DNA from: Marinobacter subterrani
GTDB taxonomy: Bacteria > Pseudomonadota > Gammaproteobacteria > Pseudomonadales > Oleiphilaceae
Length of the DNA: 64,000 nucleotides
Reading direction: 5' to 3'
Assembly (NCBI RefSeq): GCF_001045555.1
Contig: NZ_LFBU01000001.1
Location: 2,046,001 to 2,110,000 of the forward strand
Position numbers and translations under genes: made by a program. This document shows positions 53,272 to 61,718 of this stretch, piece after piece. Below the pieces are notes generated by a model. It was given only the letters and a program-made list of their open reading frames with translations, searched no databases and was not told the origin of the DNA. The stretch's first letter is position 1; every line of letters starts with the position of its first letter.

Positions 53272-53628
53272 TCAGCCACCGGCGCGTTTGACTTTCCAGC
53301 CTTTCTGTTCAAGCAGGGGCACCAGAAGATCGCGCTGGTCGCCCTGGATTTCCACCACGCCGTCCTTTACCGTGCCGCCGGTACCGCATTTGGCTTTCAG
53401 GGTCTTGGCGTAGGCCTTGAGGGCCTTTTCATCCAGCGGAATGCCGGTAACCAGGGTGACACCCTTACCCTTTCGCCCCTTGGTTTCCCGGCTGACCCGC
53501 ACAATACCGTCGCCCGCAGGCCCCGGGGAATCACCGCAGGTGCACTCCGCCACCGGATTGCGGCAGCCGGGGCACATCCGCCCCGTCTCGGTGGAGAACA
53601 CCAGTCCTCCCTCGGATCGCTTTTTCAT
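53272..53628 (-). CDS. yciH: SUI1-family translation factor YciH
   Basis: 118 residues. The C-terminal ~75 residues form the SUI1 fold (GVTLVTGIPLDEKALKAYAK, LKAKCGTGGTVKDGVVEIQG). The N-terminus has four cysteines (CPGCRNPVAECTC) that may bind metal. Homologous to eIF1; in bacteria it modulates initiation fidelity. Confidence 0.92.
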   Translation of the reverse strand: MKKRSEGGLVFSTETGRMCPGCRNPVAECTCGDSPGPAGDGIVRVSRETKGRKGKGVTLVTGIPLDEKALKAYAKTLKAKCGTGGTVKDGVVEIQGDQRDLLVPLLEQKGWKVKRAGG

Positions 53629-53664
53629 TCTGTTTCTGTGCCTTTACCTGTGTTTCACAATGGA

Positions 53665-54201
53665 TCAGTCAAGTCCCGGCGGATACTTGCTGAACATCTC
53701 CGAGACAACTTCATCGATCAGCTCCCGTCGGGTTTCCGGCGACTGGTCCTCATTCAGATAACGACGGCTGGCAGCTCGCCAGACGACCTGTTTGGTCTCG
53801 GCATCCGCCAACTCAACCACCAGCTTGCCTTCTTCAACTTCACGCACGGGTGGCGGTGCGGAAAGTGCCCAACCGAAATTCCCGCTGCCAAAGCCAAACC
53901 CAAGGCCTACCCCGGTCTGCTCAAGCCGGTCCTCCTCGACAATCTGCCAGCTCACCAGCAAATCGGCTTCGGCCAGAGGAACCTCCCGCAGCGCCTCCTG
54001 GCTCAGTTCTCTGGCAATCGCATCCTTGATCCGGCTGCCATCCAGCGACACGAAGGGCGAGGAATCCGCACCGGCCGATGGCGCAAACGCCCAGGATGAA
54101 TAGTTTCCAAAAACCACAGACGAGTTGTAATCCGTCACCACATTGCTGGCGCAACCGGCCATGGCCAGCGCGACGATCGACAACATTACGAAACGCATCA
54201 T
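53665..54201 (-). CDS. DUF4136 lipoprotein
   Basis: 178 residues. The leader MMRFVMLSIVALAMAGC ends in an MAGC lipobox. The mature part has the DUF4136 layout: SSVVFGNYSSWAFAP, RIKDAIARELSQEAL, ADLLVSWQIVEEDR, a Gly-rich loop, and WRAASRRYLNEDQSPETRRE near the end. Probably outer-membrane or periplasmic; function unknown. Confidence 0.88.
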   Translation of the reverse strand: MMRFVMLSIVALAMAGCASNVVTDYNSSVVFGNYSSWAFAPSAGADSSPFVSLDGSRIKDAIARELSQEALREVPLAEADLLVSWQIVEEDRLEQTGVGLGFGFGSGNFGWALSAPPPVREVEEGKLVVELADAETKQVVWRAASRRYLNEDQSPETRRELIDEVVSEMFSKYPPGLD

Positions 54202-54276
54202 GTTTTCCTTCCTCCACAGAGGGTGAATATCAACAATCCATGCACTGCTAACGGGTGGCCGCGCGGTTTGGATCCA

Positions 54277-54888
54277 TCATGTTGCAAAACGGTAATCCAG
54301 CTTCTGGGCGTCACAGAAGGCACCAAACTCCCCGGCCAGGCTTTCAGGCACCGAGAGCCTGGCCTGGACCACACTGCCATAATCAATCGAGTCCAACACC
54401 GCGCCATGGACGTCACACCAGTGTCTCAGAGGTTGCTCGTCGGCGAAAGACAGGGTAACCCTTGCGTCTACCATCGGCTGTTGGACAACCCGGCCCACTG
54501 CCGAGAGCACACTCTCCGCTGCACCGGCATAGGCCCGTACCAGACCGCCGGCACCCAGTTTGATGCCCCCGAAATAGCGGATCACCATAACGAGGACGTC
54601 GCCCATATCCTTGTGCTGGATGACATTGAGGATTGGCTTGCCCGCCGTTCCGGACGGTTCACCATCATCGTTCATCGCCGCCTCGGCCGCCGAACCCGGT
54701 CGGCCGATCTGGTAGGCCCAGCAGATATGCCGGGCGTCCGGATGGTCCCTGTGAGCCTGCTCCAGCCACTCTTTCACTTCATCCCTGGAGCCTACCGGCG
54801 CCACTCTGGCGATGAACCGGCTTTTCTTCACTTCCGTTTCCCGCTCGAGGTATCCTGCCGGTACGGGGTAATCTTTTTTCATGGACAA
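54277..54888 (-). CDS. yigZ: YigZ/IMPACT-family protein
   Basis: 203 residues, YigZ length. The N-terminal IMPACT (UPF0029) domain has EVKKSRFIARVAPVGSRDEV, HICWAYQIG, NDDGEPSGTAGKPILNVIQH and VRYFGGIKLGAGGLVRAYAG. The C-terminal ~70 residues form the DUF1949 domain. Biological role uncertain. Divergent from a small ORF 6 bp away. Confidence 0.93.
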   Translation of the reverse strand: MSMKKDYPVPAGYLERETEVKKSRFIARVAPVGSRDEVKEWLEQAHRDHPDARHICWAYQIGRPGSAAEAAMNDDGEPSGTAGKPILNVIQHKDMGDVLVMVIRYFGGIKLGAGGLVRAYAGAAESVLSAVGRVVQQPMVDARVTLSFADEQPLRHWCDVHGAVLDSIDYGSVVQARLSVPESLAGEFGAFCDAQKLDYRFAT

Positions 54889-54894
54889 CGACCT

Positions 54895-55113
54895 ATGGCC
54901 TCTGAAGACGAAAACACCAGCCCGGGCACCGCGAAACCGGCCAGAATCCGGAAAGCAGCCTGCGGTATCCGGTTTGACGAGGATGAGCTGCAGGAAGGCA
55001 TCGACTTCTCCAATGCGGCCAAACTGAAGCCGGCGAGCGACGACACCGAAAACGCCGAAAAGCCGATGCCGTCAGCCCGCGATAAACACCGGAAGGCGCA
55101 CCGTAACGCCTAG
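54895..55113 (+). CDS. Possible 72-residue hydrophilic protein
   Basis: The frame from ATG 54895 encodes MASEDENTSPGTAKPARIRK, AACGIRFDEDELQEGIDFSN and a basic C-terminus. No strong ribosome site, and the last 42 bases overlap the convergent histidine kinase gene. The acidic/basic composition and start right beside yigZ are compatible with a small PA3496-type protein, but this is weak. Confidence 0.4.
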   Translation: MASEDENTSPGTAKPARIRKAACGIRFDEDELQEGIDFSNAAKLKPASDDTENAEKPMPSARDKHRKAHRNA

Positions 55114-56391
55114 ACCGCCGGACTCACCAATGGCTGCCGTGATCTCGCCATCGTGAGCGGAAACGATGTCTCTGGCAATAGCCAGCCCAAGCCCCCAGCC
55201 CGCTCCTCCCCGGGATTTGTCGGCGCGGAAGAACGGCTCGAACAGATGGGGCAGAAGCTCTTCAGGAACGCCGGGGCCCTGGTCCTCAACAACAAGGCTG
55301 AGCCACCCCTCCGAGACCGACACCGCAAGCTTGATGGCCCGGCCCGGGGGCGTATGGTCCAACGCATTCTGCAGAACATTGTCAATCGCCCGCTGTAACA
55401 GCCCCTCATCGCCCAGCACCGAGGTACCGGTACTGTCCGGCGAGGCAACAAGCCGGCAATCGACCCCCTGATGTTCCGCGTAATCCGCCGCTCCCTGAAG
55501 CACCCGGTTGATCACCCTGACTGGCTTGAGGGGCTCGCGCGCAATGTCACCACCGGCCTCGGTCACCCGATACAGAGTCAGAATCTGACCGGTCATGGCT
55601 TCAATCCGCTCATTCTGGCGCAGAATGCTGGCCATCAGGTCCTCATCCGCGCCGGCCTCGCTTGCCAGCTCAATGGCTACTCGCTGGCGCGCCAGGGGCG
55701 TGCGCAGATCATGGGAGATATCCCGGAGTAGATGCTTCTGGCGCTCCAGCAGGTTGCACAGTCTTTCGGTCATGGCATTGAAAGCCGTTGCCAGTTGGCC
55801 TACTTCATCGCGCCGTTTGGCAATCCTTCCGCTGACCCTCAAGGTGTTCTCGCCCCCCGCAATCGCCCGGGCGGTTGTTTCCATATGTCGAAGTGGCCGC
55901 GAGACCAGCCGGGCAATCCACCAGCAGGCAAGGGAAATCATGATCAAGGCCAGCCCGAGCTCTATGGCGCGGAAGAACTTCGGATCCAGCCAGCCAGAAC
56001 CATGAATCCGGGGCCAGGCTACCAGACGGTACCCGTCACCAACGTCGAGGATCGCAGGCTTTTGCGGATACCAGCCGGAATTCATCCGATCCCGGATAAA
56101 CGAAGGCAGCTTGCCGTCCTTCTCATCCTGCTCGATGAGAACCAGGTACAGCTCTAGGCGTTCACCCTCATCGCGCAGAAAGCGCCAGGCGCCGCTCCGG
56201 TCGCCGGCTTCACGGATGTCTATCGCCTCTTCGGCCAGTTCCCTGAGACCCACCTGTCGCTCTATGGCCTCACGCTCCCGATCCAGCAACATTCGGGTAG
56301 CCAGGTTGCTGACCACGACGGTCACAGCCATGGCGAGCCAGATTGAGAGGAATATCCGCCAGAACAAGGGGAACATGGTACGTTGCTTCAT
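55072..56391 (-). CDS. Two-component sensor histidine kinase (CpxA/RstB-like)
   Basis: 439 residues. TM1 (FWRIFLSIWLAMAVTVVVSN), a ~110-residue periplasmic sensor, TM2 (ELGLALIMISLACWWIARLV), HAMP, dimerisation domain with LRDISHDLRTPLARQRVAIE (phospho-His ~243), N box in DNVLQNALDHTPPGRAIK, G1 VEDQGPGVPEELLPHLFEPF and G2 GAGWGLGLAIARDIVSAHDG. Inner-membrane kinase for the adjacent response regulator; the overlap ATGA couples their translation. The stimulus is unknown; the sequence resembles envelope-stress sensors. Confidence 0.92.
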   Translation of the reverse strand: MKQRTMFPLFWRIFLSIWLAMAVTVVVSNLATRMLLDREREAIERQVGLRELAEEAIDIREAGDRSGAWRFLRDEGERLELYLVLIEQDEKDGKLPSFIRDRMNSGWYPQKPAILDVGDGYRLVAWPRIHGSGWLDPKFFRAIELGLALIMISLACWWIARLVSRPLRHMETTARAIAGGENTLRVSGRIAKRRDEVGQLATAFNAMTERLCNLLERQKHLLRDISHDLRTPLARQRVAIELASEAGADEDLMASILRQNERIEAMTGQILTLYRVTEAGGDIAREPLKPVRVINRVLQGAADYAEHQGVDCRLVASPDSTGTSVLGDEGLLQRAIDNVLQNALDHTPPGRAIKLAVSVSEGWLSLVVEDQGPGVPEELLPHLFEPFFRADKSRGGAGWGLGLAIARDIVSAHDGEITAAIGESGGLGVTVRLPVFIAG

Positions 56392-57074
56392 CCGGGTACC
56401 CGATAGCTGTAGCCAAGCCCGCGAACCGTCTCGATCCGGGGCGGATTGTCATTGCCCAGTTTTTTGCGAAGGTTGCTGATGTGCATATCAAGAGTGCGGT
56501 CGTACGCCTCGAGCCTGCGCCCCAGGGCCCATTGCATGAGGTCGGTTTTTCGCACCACACTGCCGGCGTGAGCGAGCAGAACCTGCAGAACCTCATACTC
56601 GGTGGCGGTCAGATCCAGCGCCTCATCGTTCTGGTAAATACGGCGGTGGCCGGGTTCCACCCGCAGGTCTCCGTGGGTGCGACTGGCATTGGCCTCGGTT
56701 TTCTGATCCCAGGCAACCCGCCGTAACAGAGCCTGCAAACGAGCCACCAGCTCCCGGGGGTTACAGGGCTTGGGAATATAGTCGTCGGCACCGACTTCAA
56801 AGCCTACGATGCGATCGGTCTCATCCCCCCTGGCCGTGAGCAGTGCCACGGGCAGGTGAGTCTCGGCCCGAAGCTGCCGCAATACCTCGAGGCCATTGAT
56901 ATCCGGCAACATGATATCCAGCACCACGATATCGCAGTGCTGGCCCAACGCCAGGGCCAGGCCGTCTCGGCCAGTGGCCGCCTCGCGGACGGTAAAGCCC
57001 TGATTGGAGAGGTATCGGGCCAGCAGCTCCCGCAACTCAACATCATCTTCAACCAGTAACACCCTGTTCTGCAT
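56388..57074 (-). CDS. OmpR-family response regulator
   Basis: 228 residues. The receiver domain has VEDDVELRELLARYL, the phospho-acceptor Asp in VVLDIMLPDINGLEVLRQLR (~residue 50), ALLTARGDETDRIVGFEVGA and YIPKPCNPRELVARLQALLR. The C-terminal winged helix has LDLTATEYEVLQVLLAHAGS and AYDRTLDMHISNLRKKLG. CpxR/RstA-like; target genes not evident. Confidence 0.93.
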   Translation of the reverse strand: MQNRVLLVEDDVELRELLARYLSNQGFTVREAATGRDGLALALGQHCDIVVLDIMLPDINGLEVLRQLRAETHLPVALLTARGDETDRIVGFEVGADDYIPKPCNPRELVARLQALLRRVAWDQKTEANASRTHGDLRVEPGHRRIYQNDEALDLTATEYEVLQVLLAHAGSVVRKTDLMQWALGRRLEAYDRTLDMHISNLRKKLGNDNPPRIETVRGLGYSYRVPG

Positions 57075-57247
57075 GTCTGCTCTCCAACCGTTGCTGGGTG
57101 AAGTCTAACACGCCTCTGGGAACTGGCTGATTCGACGGGAATTCGTTTGCAGAACCTTTACAAACGCGGGGTTCTGATGAATCAGGGGTGATCAGAAGCC
57201 GACTTCTGACGTATGGTATCGGGTAGATCAAGGAGCCTTACCTGACC

Positions 57248-58414
57248 ATGTCACCACCCGGATTGTCTGCACTTACCCTGGAAACCTGCACCAGTATCAC
57301 CGCTATTCCTCCACAGGACTGGCAACGACTGGCTGGCGAGACCAACCCGTTTCTTCGTTACGAGTTTTTCCGGGCTCTGGAAGAGTCCGGCTGCACCTCG
57401 GCGGATACCGGCTGGACTCCGTGCCACCTGGTGTTCCGGACGGGCGGCAGAATCGCTGGCCTCGCGCCGGGTTTCCTGAAAAGCCATTCCATGGGCGAAT
57501 ATGTGTTTGACTGGGCCTGGGCCGATGCCTACCAGCGCCATGGCCTGGACTACTACCCGAAATTGCTGATCGCCATCCCCTTTACCCCCTCCACGGGGCC
57601 AAGATTGTTGCTGGAGCCGGCCCTGCGCGAACAACTGACACCAGCGCTGCTCCATGACCTGCTGGACACCCTGACCGAGCGGCTTGGCGCCCACTCCTGG
57701 CACCTGTTGTTCCCGGACGCGCAAGACCAGATGCTGCTACGTCATGACCAGGAACTGCACCGCCTGGGCTGCCAGTTCCACTGGCACAACCACGGCTACC
57801 GGAGTTTTGAGGATTTTCTGGCCGAGCTCAATTCACGCAAGCGCAAGTCGATCCGGAAGGAACGCCGCCAGGTGGCTGAACAGGGCATTGCGTTTGCCCG
57901 ATACCACGGCCGGGATATTCCGGACGAGGTGCTCACCGCGTTCCATGTGTTTTACCAGGCCACCTATCTTAAACGGGGGCAGCGCCCGTACCTGACCAAA
58001 CGTTTTTTCGAATTGCTGCGGCAACATCTTCCCGAGCACCTTCACCTCGTTATGGCGGTCCGCGAAGGCGAGCTGATTGCCGGCGCCCTGTTCCTGGCCG
58101 GCCAGGACACCCTGTACGGGCGCTACTGGGGTTGCCTCGATGAATACAACCACCTGCACTTCGAGACCTGCTATTACCAGGGCATCGAGCTGGCCATGGA
58201 CCTTGGCCTTCAGCACTTTGACGCCGGCGCCCAGGGCGAGCACAAGCTGGTGCGGGGCTTTGAGCCGATCATTACGCATTCCTGGCATGGTATCCTGCAC
58301 CCCGGGTTCCGCGATGCCATCGACAACTTTACCCGGGAAGAGGCCGACCACGTGCTCGGTTATTTCGAAGACGCCAAATCAGTTTTGCCCTTCCGGCAGC
58401 AGCCGCCGGATTAG
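57248..58414 (+). CDS. FemAB/GNAT-like acyltransferase (DUF482)
   Basis: 388 residues. This family, often named peptidogalycan biosynthesis protein, has the order seen here: PPQDWQRLAGETNPFLRYEF (~20-40), WHLLFPDAQDQMLL, SRKRKSIRKERRQVAEQGIA (~residue 200), YQATYLKRGQRPYLTKRFFE, AGALFLAGQDTLYGRYWGCL and QGEHKLVRGFEPIITHSWHG. It resembles acyltransferases of the FemAB/GNAT group; the true substrate is unproven. Upstream is 170 bp shared with the divergent two-component operon. Confidence 0.85.
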   Translation: MSPPGLSALTLETCTSITAIPPQDWQRLAGETNPFLRYEFFRALEESGCTSADTGWTPCHLVFRTGGRIAGLAPGFLKSHSMGEYVFDWAWADAYQRHGLDYYPKLLIAIPFTPSTGPRLLLEPALREQLTPALLHDLLDTLTERLGAHSWHLLFPDAQDQMLLRHDQELHRLGCQFHWHNHGYRSFEDFLAELNSRKRKSIRKERRQVAEQGIAFARYHGRDIPDEVLTAFHVFYQATYLKRGQRPYLTKRFFELLRQHLPEHLHLVMAVREGELIAGALFLAGQDTLYGRYWGCLDEYNHLHFETCYYQGIELAMDLGLQHFDAGAQGEHKLVRGFEPIITHSWHGILHPGFRDAIDNFTREEADHVLGYFEDAKSVLPFRQQPPD

Positions 58415-58461
58415 CTTCTATACTGAAAGACCCAGACAGGAACTCGACGGGATCAAACACC

Positions 58462-59127
58462 ATGGATACGGATGCGCTCTGGCACTTGTTCTCATCAGTG
58501 AATTTGCCGCTGCTTTTGGCCGCGGGGGCCCTGCTGCTGTCGCTGATTTGCCTCGGGCTTATTTCCGGCGCACGAAACCGCAGTCAGGACCAGTCGGCGA
58601 GCCTGCGCGAGAAGTGCGACACCCTCTGGCGAGAGCTGGATGACATACGGGTAGCTCAGTTCAACCGCCCGGGCGATGCCGGAAATGCCGGCGCCGCTTC
58701 GCCCTGCGAGGAAGGCCGGTACCGCACCGAGATGGAGGCGTACAGTCAGATCTGGCCCCAGGTGTGGCAGCTTTACGAGCGCCTGGGCCTGTTCCTGCGG
58801 GCCGTAGAGGCCGGGGAGGCCGCCGGTGAGTTGAGGTTGGAATCCCGGAACGCCGCGCTCGAAGCCCGGGGGTTGCTGAACAGAAACCGCCCGTTCTGCA
58901 GTGAATCCGTGGATGAGCTGGTAACCCGGTTGATCGACGCCGAAATCAAGGCCCACCTGGCCGCCTGCCAGTACCTGGACCTTCTCAAGGACGCCAGCAG
59001 TGCCTCTTCCAGCCACGACCGACGGGTTCTGCAGGATAAATGCCACAGCCTGCATGAGGGCGAAGCCCGGGAGCTGATGAATCAACTGGCGTCATCCATC
59101 CGACAACGGGCTATCCGGGGCAACTGA
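58462..59127 (+). CDS. Hypothetical membrane-anchored helical protein
   Basis: 221 residues. One N-terminal membrane segment (LPLLLAAGALLLSLICLGLI, ~15-35), then a cytoplasmic helical region rich in Arg, Glu and Leu (SLREKCDTLWRELDDIR, YSQIWPQVWQLYERLGLFLR, ESVDELVTRLIDAEIKAHLA). No known domain recognised. Begins 47 bp after the FemAB-like gene on the same strand. Confidence 0.75.
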   Translation: MDTDALWHLFSSVNLPLLLAAGALLLSLICLGLISGARNRSQDQSASLREKCDTLWRELDDIRVAQFNRPGDAGNAGAASPCEEGRYRTEMEAYSQIWPQVWQLYERLGLFLRAVEAGEAAGELRLESRNAALEARGLLNRNRPFCSESVDELVTRLIDAEIKAHLAACQYLDLLKDASSASSSHDRRVLQDKCHSLHEGEARELMNQLASSIRQRAIRGN

Positions 59128-59138
59128 CCCTGCGACGC

Positions 59139-59354
59139 TCAGCTTTCGGCAATACGGAAGCCGACCTTCATCGCGACCTGATAATGGCCCACCTTGCCGT
59201 TCACGATATGGCCACGGGTTTCCGTAACCTCAAACCATTCCATGTTACGAACGCTTTTCCCGCACTCCTGCAGTGCGTTTTCGATAGCATCTTCAATGCT
59301 TTTGTCGGACGAGCCGACGATCTCAACTTTTTTGTACACGTGATGGTCAGACAT
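59139..59354 (-). CDS. Dodecin
   Basis: 71 residues from ATG 59354 with AGGAGG upstream; the longer in-frame extension has no ribosome site. MSDHHVYKKVEIVGSSDKSI, AIENALQECGKSVRNMEWFE, VTETRGHIVNGKVGHYQVAM and KVGFRI match dodecins, twelve-subunit flavin-binding spheres that store or buffer FMN/riboflavin or CoA. The conserved Trp (NMEWFEV) stacks on flavin. Confidence 0.93.
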   Translation of the reverse strand: MSDHHVYKKVEIVGSSDKSIEDAIENALQECGKSVRNMEWFEVTETRGHIVNGKVGHYQVAMKVGFRIAES

Positions 59355-59548
59355 AAAAGCCTCCTGAAAATGGGGAGTGGTACCCCCTGAGCCTAGAAGA
59401 CAAGCGGCACTCCGGCAAACCACAGCGCCGCTCCGTGCTCATCCGACAGATGCCGGAGATCGTACTCCTTCAGTACAATTCTTCTGCACCCCCGGAACTT
59501 ACAGGCGATGGCTAAGTCTCGGTGGTCTGGCCACACTGGACAGGGTTC

Positions 59549-60346
59549 ATGAAACGATTCTTCAGATACACCGGCTGGGTTCTTGGCGGCCTGCTGTTCC
59601 TGCTCTCGGGGCCAATACTGCTGGCCACCAGCGGCAGCCTGCAAGGCGCTGAAAGCTGGCAAACCGCCACCCGTGAGAGTGCGGGGATTGCCCCGCCACC
59701 GGAGACAGCTCAGGAAGCCATCGTGCAGGTCTATGGCGCCCGGGCCTGGAGCTGGCGCGGCTACTTCGCGGTACACACCTGGATTGCCACCAAGGAGAAA
59801 GGCGCCGACCACTACCAGGTTCACCAGGTTATCGGCTGGCGCAATCATGTCGTCAATTCCGGCCCGGGCGAACCGGACCGGCACTGGTACGGCGCCAGGC
59901 CGGAGCTCTACGCGGACATCCGTGGAGCCCTGGCAGAGAAACTGATTCCGCGTATCTACGAAGCCGTGGACTCCTACCCCTTCCCCACTGAATACCAGGC
60001 CTGGCCGGGCCCCAACAGCAACACCTTCGTGGCATGGGTAATCCGGCAAGTGCCGGGCCTTGATGTCGCGTTGCCGAATCACGCCATCGGCAAGGATTAC
60101 CTGGTTGACCAGATCGTAGCGGAAGTTCCGGGTGGGGCCGGTTACCAGGTTTCATTCGGTGGCTATTTCGGCTTGCTGGCAGGTGTCAGGGAGGGGGTCG
60201 AGCTGAATGTTCTGGGGCTTTCGTTCGGTATTAACCCTCTGGCGCTGGGTATCAAACTTCCCGGCATTGGCGAACTCGCGTTGCGCAACACCAATCCAAT
60301 GCCCTCCGATTCGGACCAGACGGCCGGAGCGGGGTGGGAACTTTAA
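59549..60346 (+). CDS. DUF3750 protein
   Basis: 265 residues from ATG 59549. One N-terminal hydrophobic helix (YTGWVLGGLLFLLSGPILLA) is probably an uncleaved signal anchor. The DUF3750 core has VQVYGARAWSWRGYFAVHTW, GWRNHVVNSGPGEPDRHWYG, WPGPNSNTFVAWVIRQVPGL and LPNHAIGKDYL. The PNSNTF segment, with nearby His residues, looks like a hydrolase or NlpC-like active-site neighbourhood (inference). Periplasmic. Confidence 0.82.
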   Translation: MKRFFRYTGWVLGGLLFLLSGPILLATSGSLQGAESWQTATRESAGIAPPPETAQEAIVQVYGARAWSWRGYFAVHTWIATKEKGADHYQVHQVIGWRNHVVNSGPGEPDRHWYGARPELYADIRGALAEKLIPRIYEAVDSYPFPTEYQAWPGPNSNTFVAWVIRQVPGLDVALPNHAIGKDYLVDQIVAEVPGGAGYQVSFGGYFGLLAGVREGVELNVLGLSFGINPLALGIKLPGIGELALRNTNPMPSDSDQTAGAGWEL

Positions 60347-60364
60347 TCCACTGGAACCGGCAAC

Positions 60365-60676
60365 TTACGCCAGAAAACGCACGATGGCTGCCGCCGCAAT
60401 GCCGGCAGCGATGGCTGGCAGCGGCTTGCGCAGAGCCAGCATGGTTATTGCGGTTACCGCCAGAGCCGCAAGCGCCCCGGCGTCACCACCGACCGCCATC
60501 GGAACGATGATGGCAATCAACACCGAGCTGGCCATGGTGTTGATGAAGCTTTCTATCCGTGGATTGATTTTTACAAACGACATGATGAACACCCCGCCGA
60601 AACGGGTCACCAGGGTTACAGCCGTCATCACCAGAATCAGAAACAGGATGCCAGCGGTGGTGGTTTCAACGGTCAT
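60365..60676 (-). CDS. azlD: AzlD, small subunit of branched-chain amino acid exporter
   Basis: 103 residues from ATG 60676; a longer frame exists but overlaps azlC almost entirely. Four hydrophobic segments (ILFLILVMTAVTLVTRFGGV, SVLIAIIVPMAVGGDAGALA, LAVTAITMLALRKPLPAIAA). Overlaps the end of azlC by 11 bp. Pairs with AzlC to export branched-chain amino acids or related compounds. Confidence 0.88.
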   Translation of the reverse strand: MTVETTTAGILFLILVMTAVTLVTRFGGVFIMSFVKINPRIESFINTMASSVLIAIIVPMAVGGDAGALAALAVTAITMLALRKPLPAIAAGIAAAAIVRFLA

Positions 60677-61406
60677 GGGCGCCCTCCTCACTATCGGCGG
60701 TCGGTTTGCGATCAAGCCAGAAGAAACCGATCGCGCCTCCGGCCAGGGCACCGACGACCACGTGGGTATTCGGCGGCAGCCATTTCCATGCCGCCAGCGA
60801 ACCCAGCCCTGCGACAGTCCAGGCCACCAGCACCCTCGGGGATTTCTTACCGCCCAACGCCATGGCCAGCAGGAAACAGCCGAGGACCATATCCAGTCCG
60901 AGCGCTTTGGGATTCTGCAACAAGCCGCCGAAATAGACCCCCAGGCAGGTGCCTGCAATCCACGCCAGCCACAGGGCCAGACCACCGCCCAGGATGACTT
61001 CAAGATTGCGGCGACCATTCTGGTAGTCCTGGGCTGAGACGGCCCAGTTGGCATCCGTCAGCAACAGCAGAAGGCCATAACGCCTGCCGGGAGACATATC
61101 CTTCAGCATGGGATGGAGCGAGGCGCCCATCAGCAGGTGCCGGGAATTGATGGCGAACACCACGGCCATCAGGGGCAAAACCGACACCTCTCTGCCCCAC
61201 ATGTCGATGGCGGCAAACTGGGCGGCACCTGCGAACACGGTGGTACTCATGAGGATGGCTTCCAGCGGCAGGAGGCCTTTCTGGATAGCCGCCAGGCCAA
61301 AGGCAGCACCAAACGCCGCCACAAACAACGAGATGGGCAGAAGACGAAAGAATTCAGCACGCACTCTTTGCGGCTGAATCTGATAGGGATAGGCGCTGGC
61401 TGGCAT
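60666..61406 (-). CDS. azlC: AzlC, large subunit of branched-chain amino acid exporter
   Basis: 246 residues, about eight helices. AzlC markers: FFRLLPISLFVAAFGAAFGL, FAGAAQFAAIDMWGR (~residue 79), FAINSRHLLMGASLHPMLKD and LLLLTDANWAVS. Co-transcribed with azlD. Divergent from leucine dehydrogenase, which suggests a joint role in leucine, isoleucine and valine turnover. Confidence 0.9.
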   Translation of the reverse strand: MPASAYPYQIQPQRVRAEFFRLLPISLFVAAFGAAFGLAAIQKGLLPLEAILMSTTVFAGAAQFAAIDMWGREVSVLPLMAVVFAINSRHLLMGASLHPMLKDMSPGRRYGLLLLLTDANWAVSAQDYQNGRRNLEVILGGGLALWLAWIAGTCLGVYFGGLLQNPKALGLDMVLGCFLLAMALGGKKSPRVLVAWTVAGLGSLAAWKWLPPNTHVVVGALAGGAIGFFWLDRKPTADSEEGAHDR

Positions 61407-61718
61407 GTCAGGAAGCTAAGCGGTAACCACCACAAAACGAATAGGTAAAAACCACCATACCCCAGTAAAGTTTTTCCCGAAACTCAAACCGTTAGAAGAT
61501 TAACCCATCAAGGCCAGGAGAAATCGGCCGCCTCGCAGTTGACGTTAACGTAAAACGCCGCTAGTTTTATTTTCGTCCAGCCCCAAAAGGGCGCCTTCCG
61601 GCGGGAAACCCCCGATGGAAAAACGGACACCGAAATCGGAACGCCGGCCACAAGCCGGACGACAAGAACAAGATACCCGCTCATGCCGAGATCCGGCCCG
61701 GTGGGGGAGGATTTCACC
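61407..61718. other. 312-bp control region between azlC and leucine dehydrogenase
   Basis: No gene recognised. It contains the LiuR-like palindrome at 61539-61554 and a few weak inverted repeats (for example GGCGCC and CGCCGGC segments near 61590-61660). The leucine dehydrogenase ribosome site GGAGGA is at ~61706-61711. Confidence 0.6.
61539..61570 (+). promoter_or_regulatory. LiuR-like palindrome and promoter of leucine dehydrogenase
   Basis: TTGACGTTAACGTAAA (61539-61554) is a near-perfect 16-bp palindrome (one mismatch). From memory it resembles the ACGT-repeat motif proposed for LiuR, the MerR-family regulator of branched-chain amino acid degradation. The TTGACG half can act as -35, with TAGTTT (61562-61567, 17-bp spacer) or TTTTAT (61565-61570, 20-bp spacer) as -10; MerR-type sites favour long spacers. 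Same site could act on azlC. Confidence 0.45.
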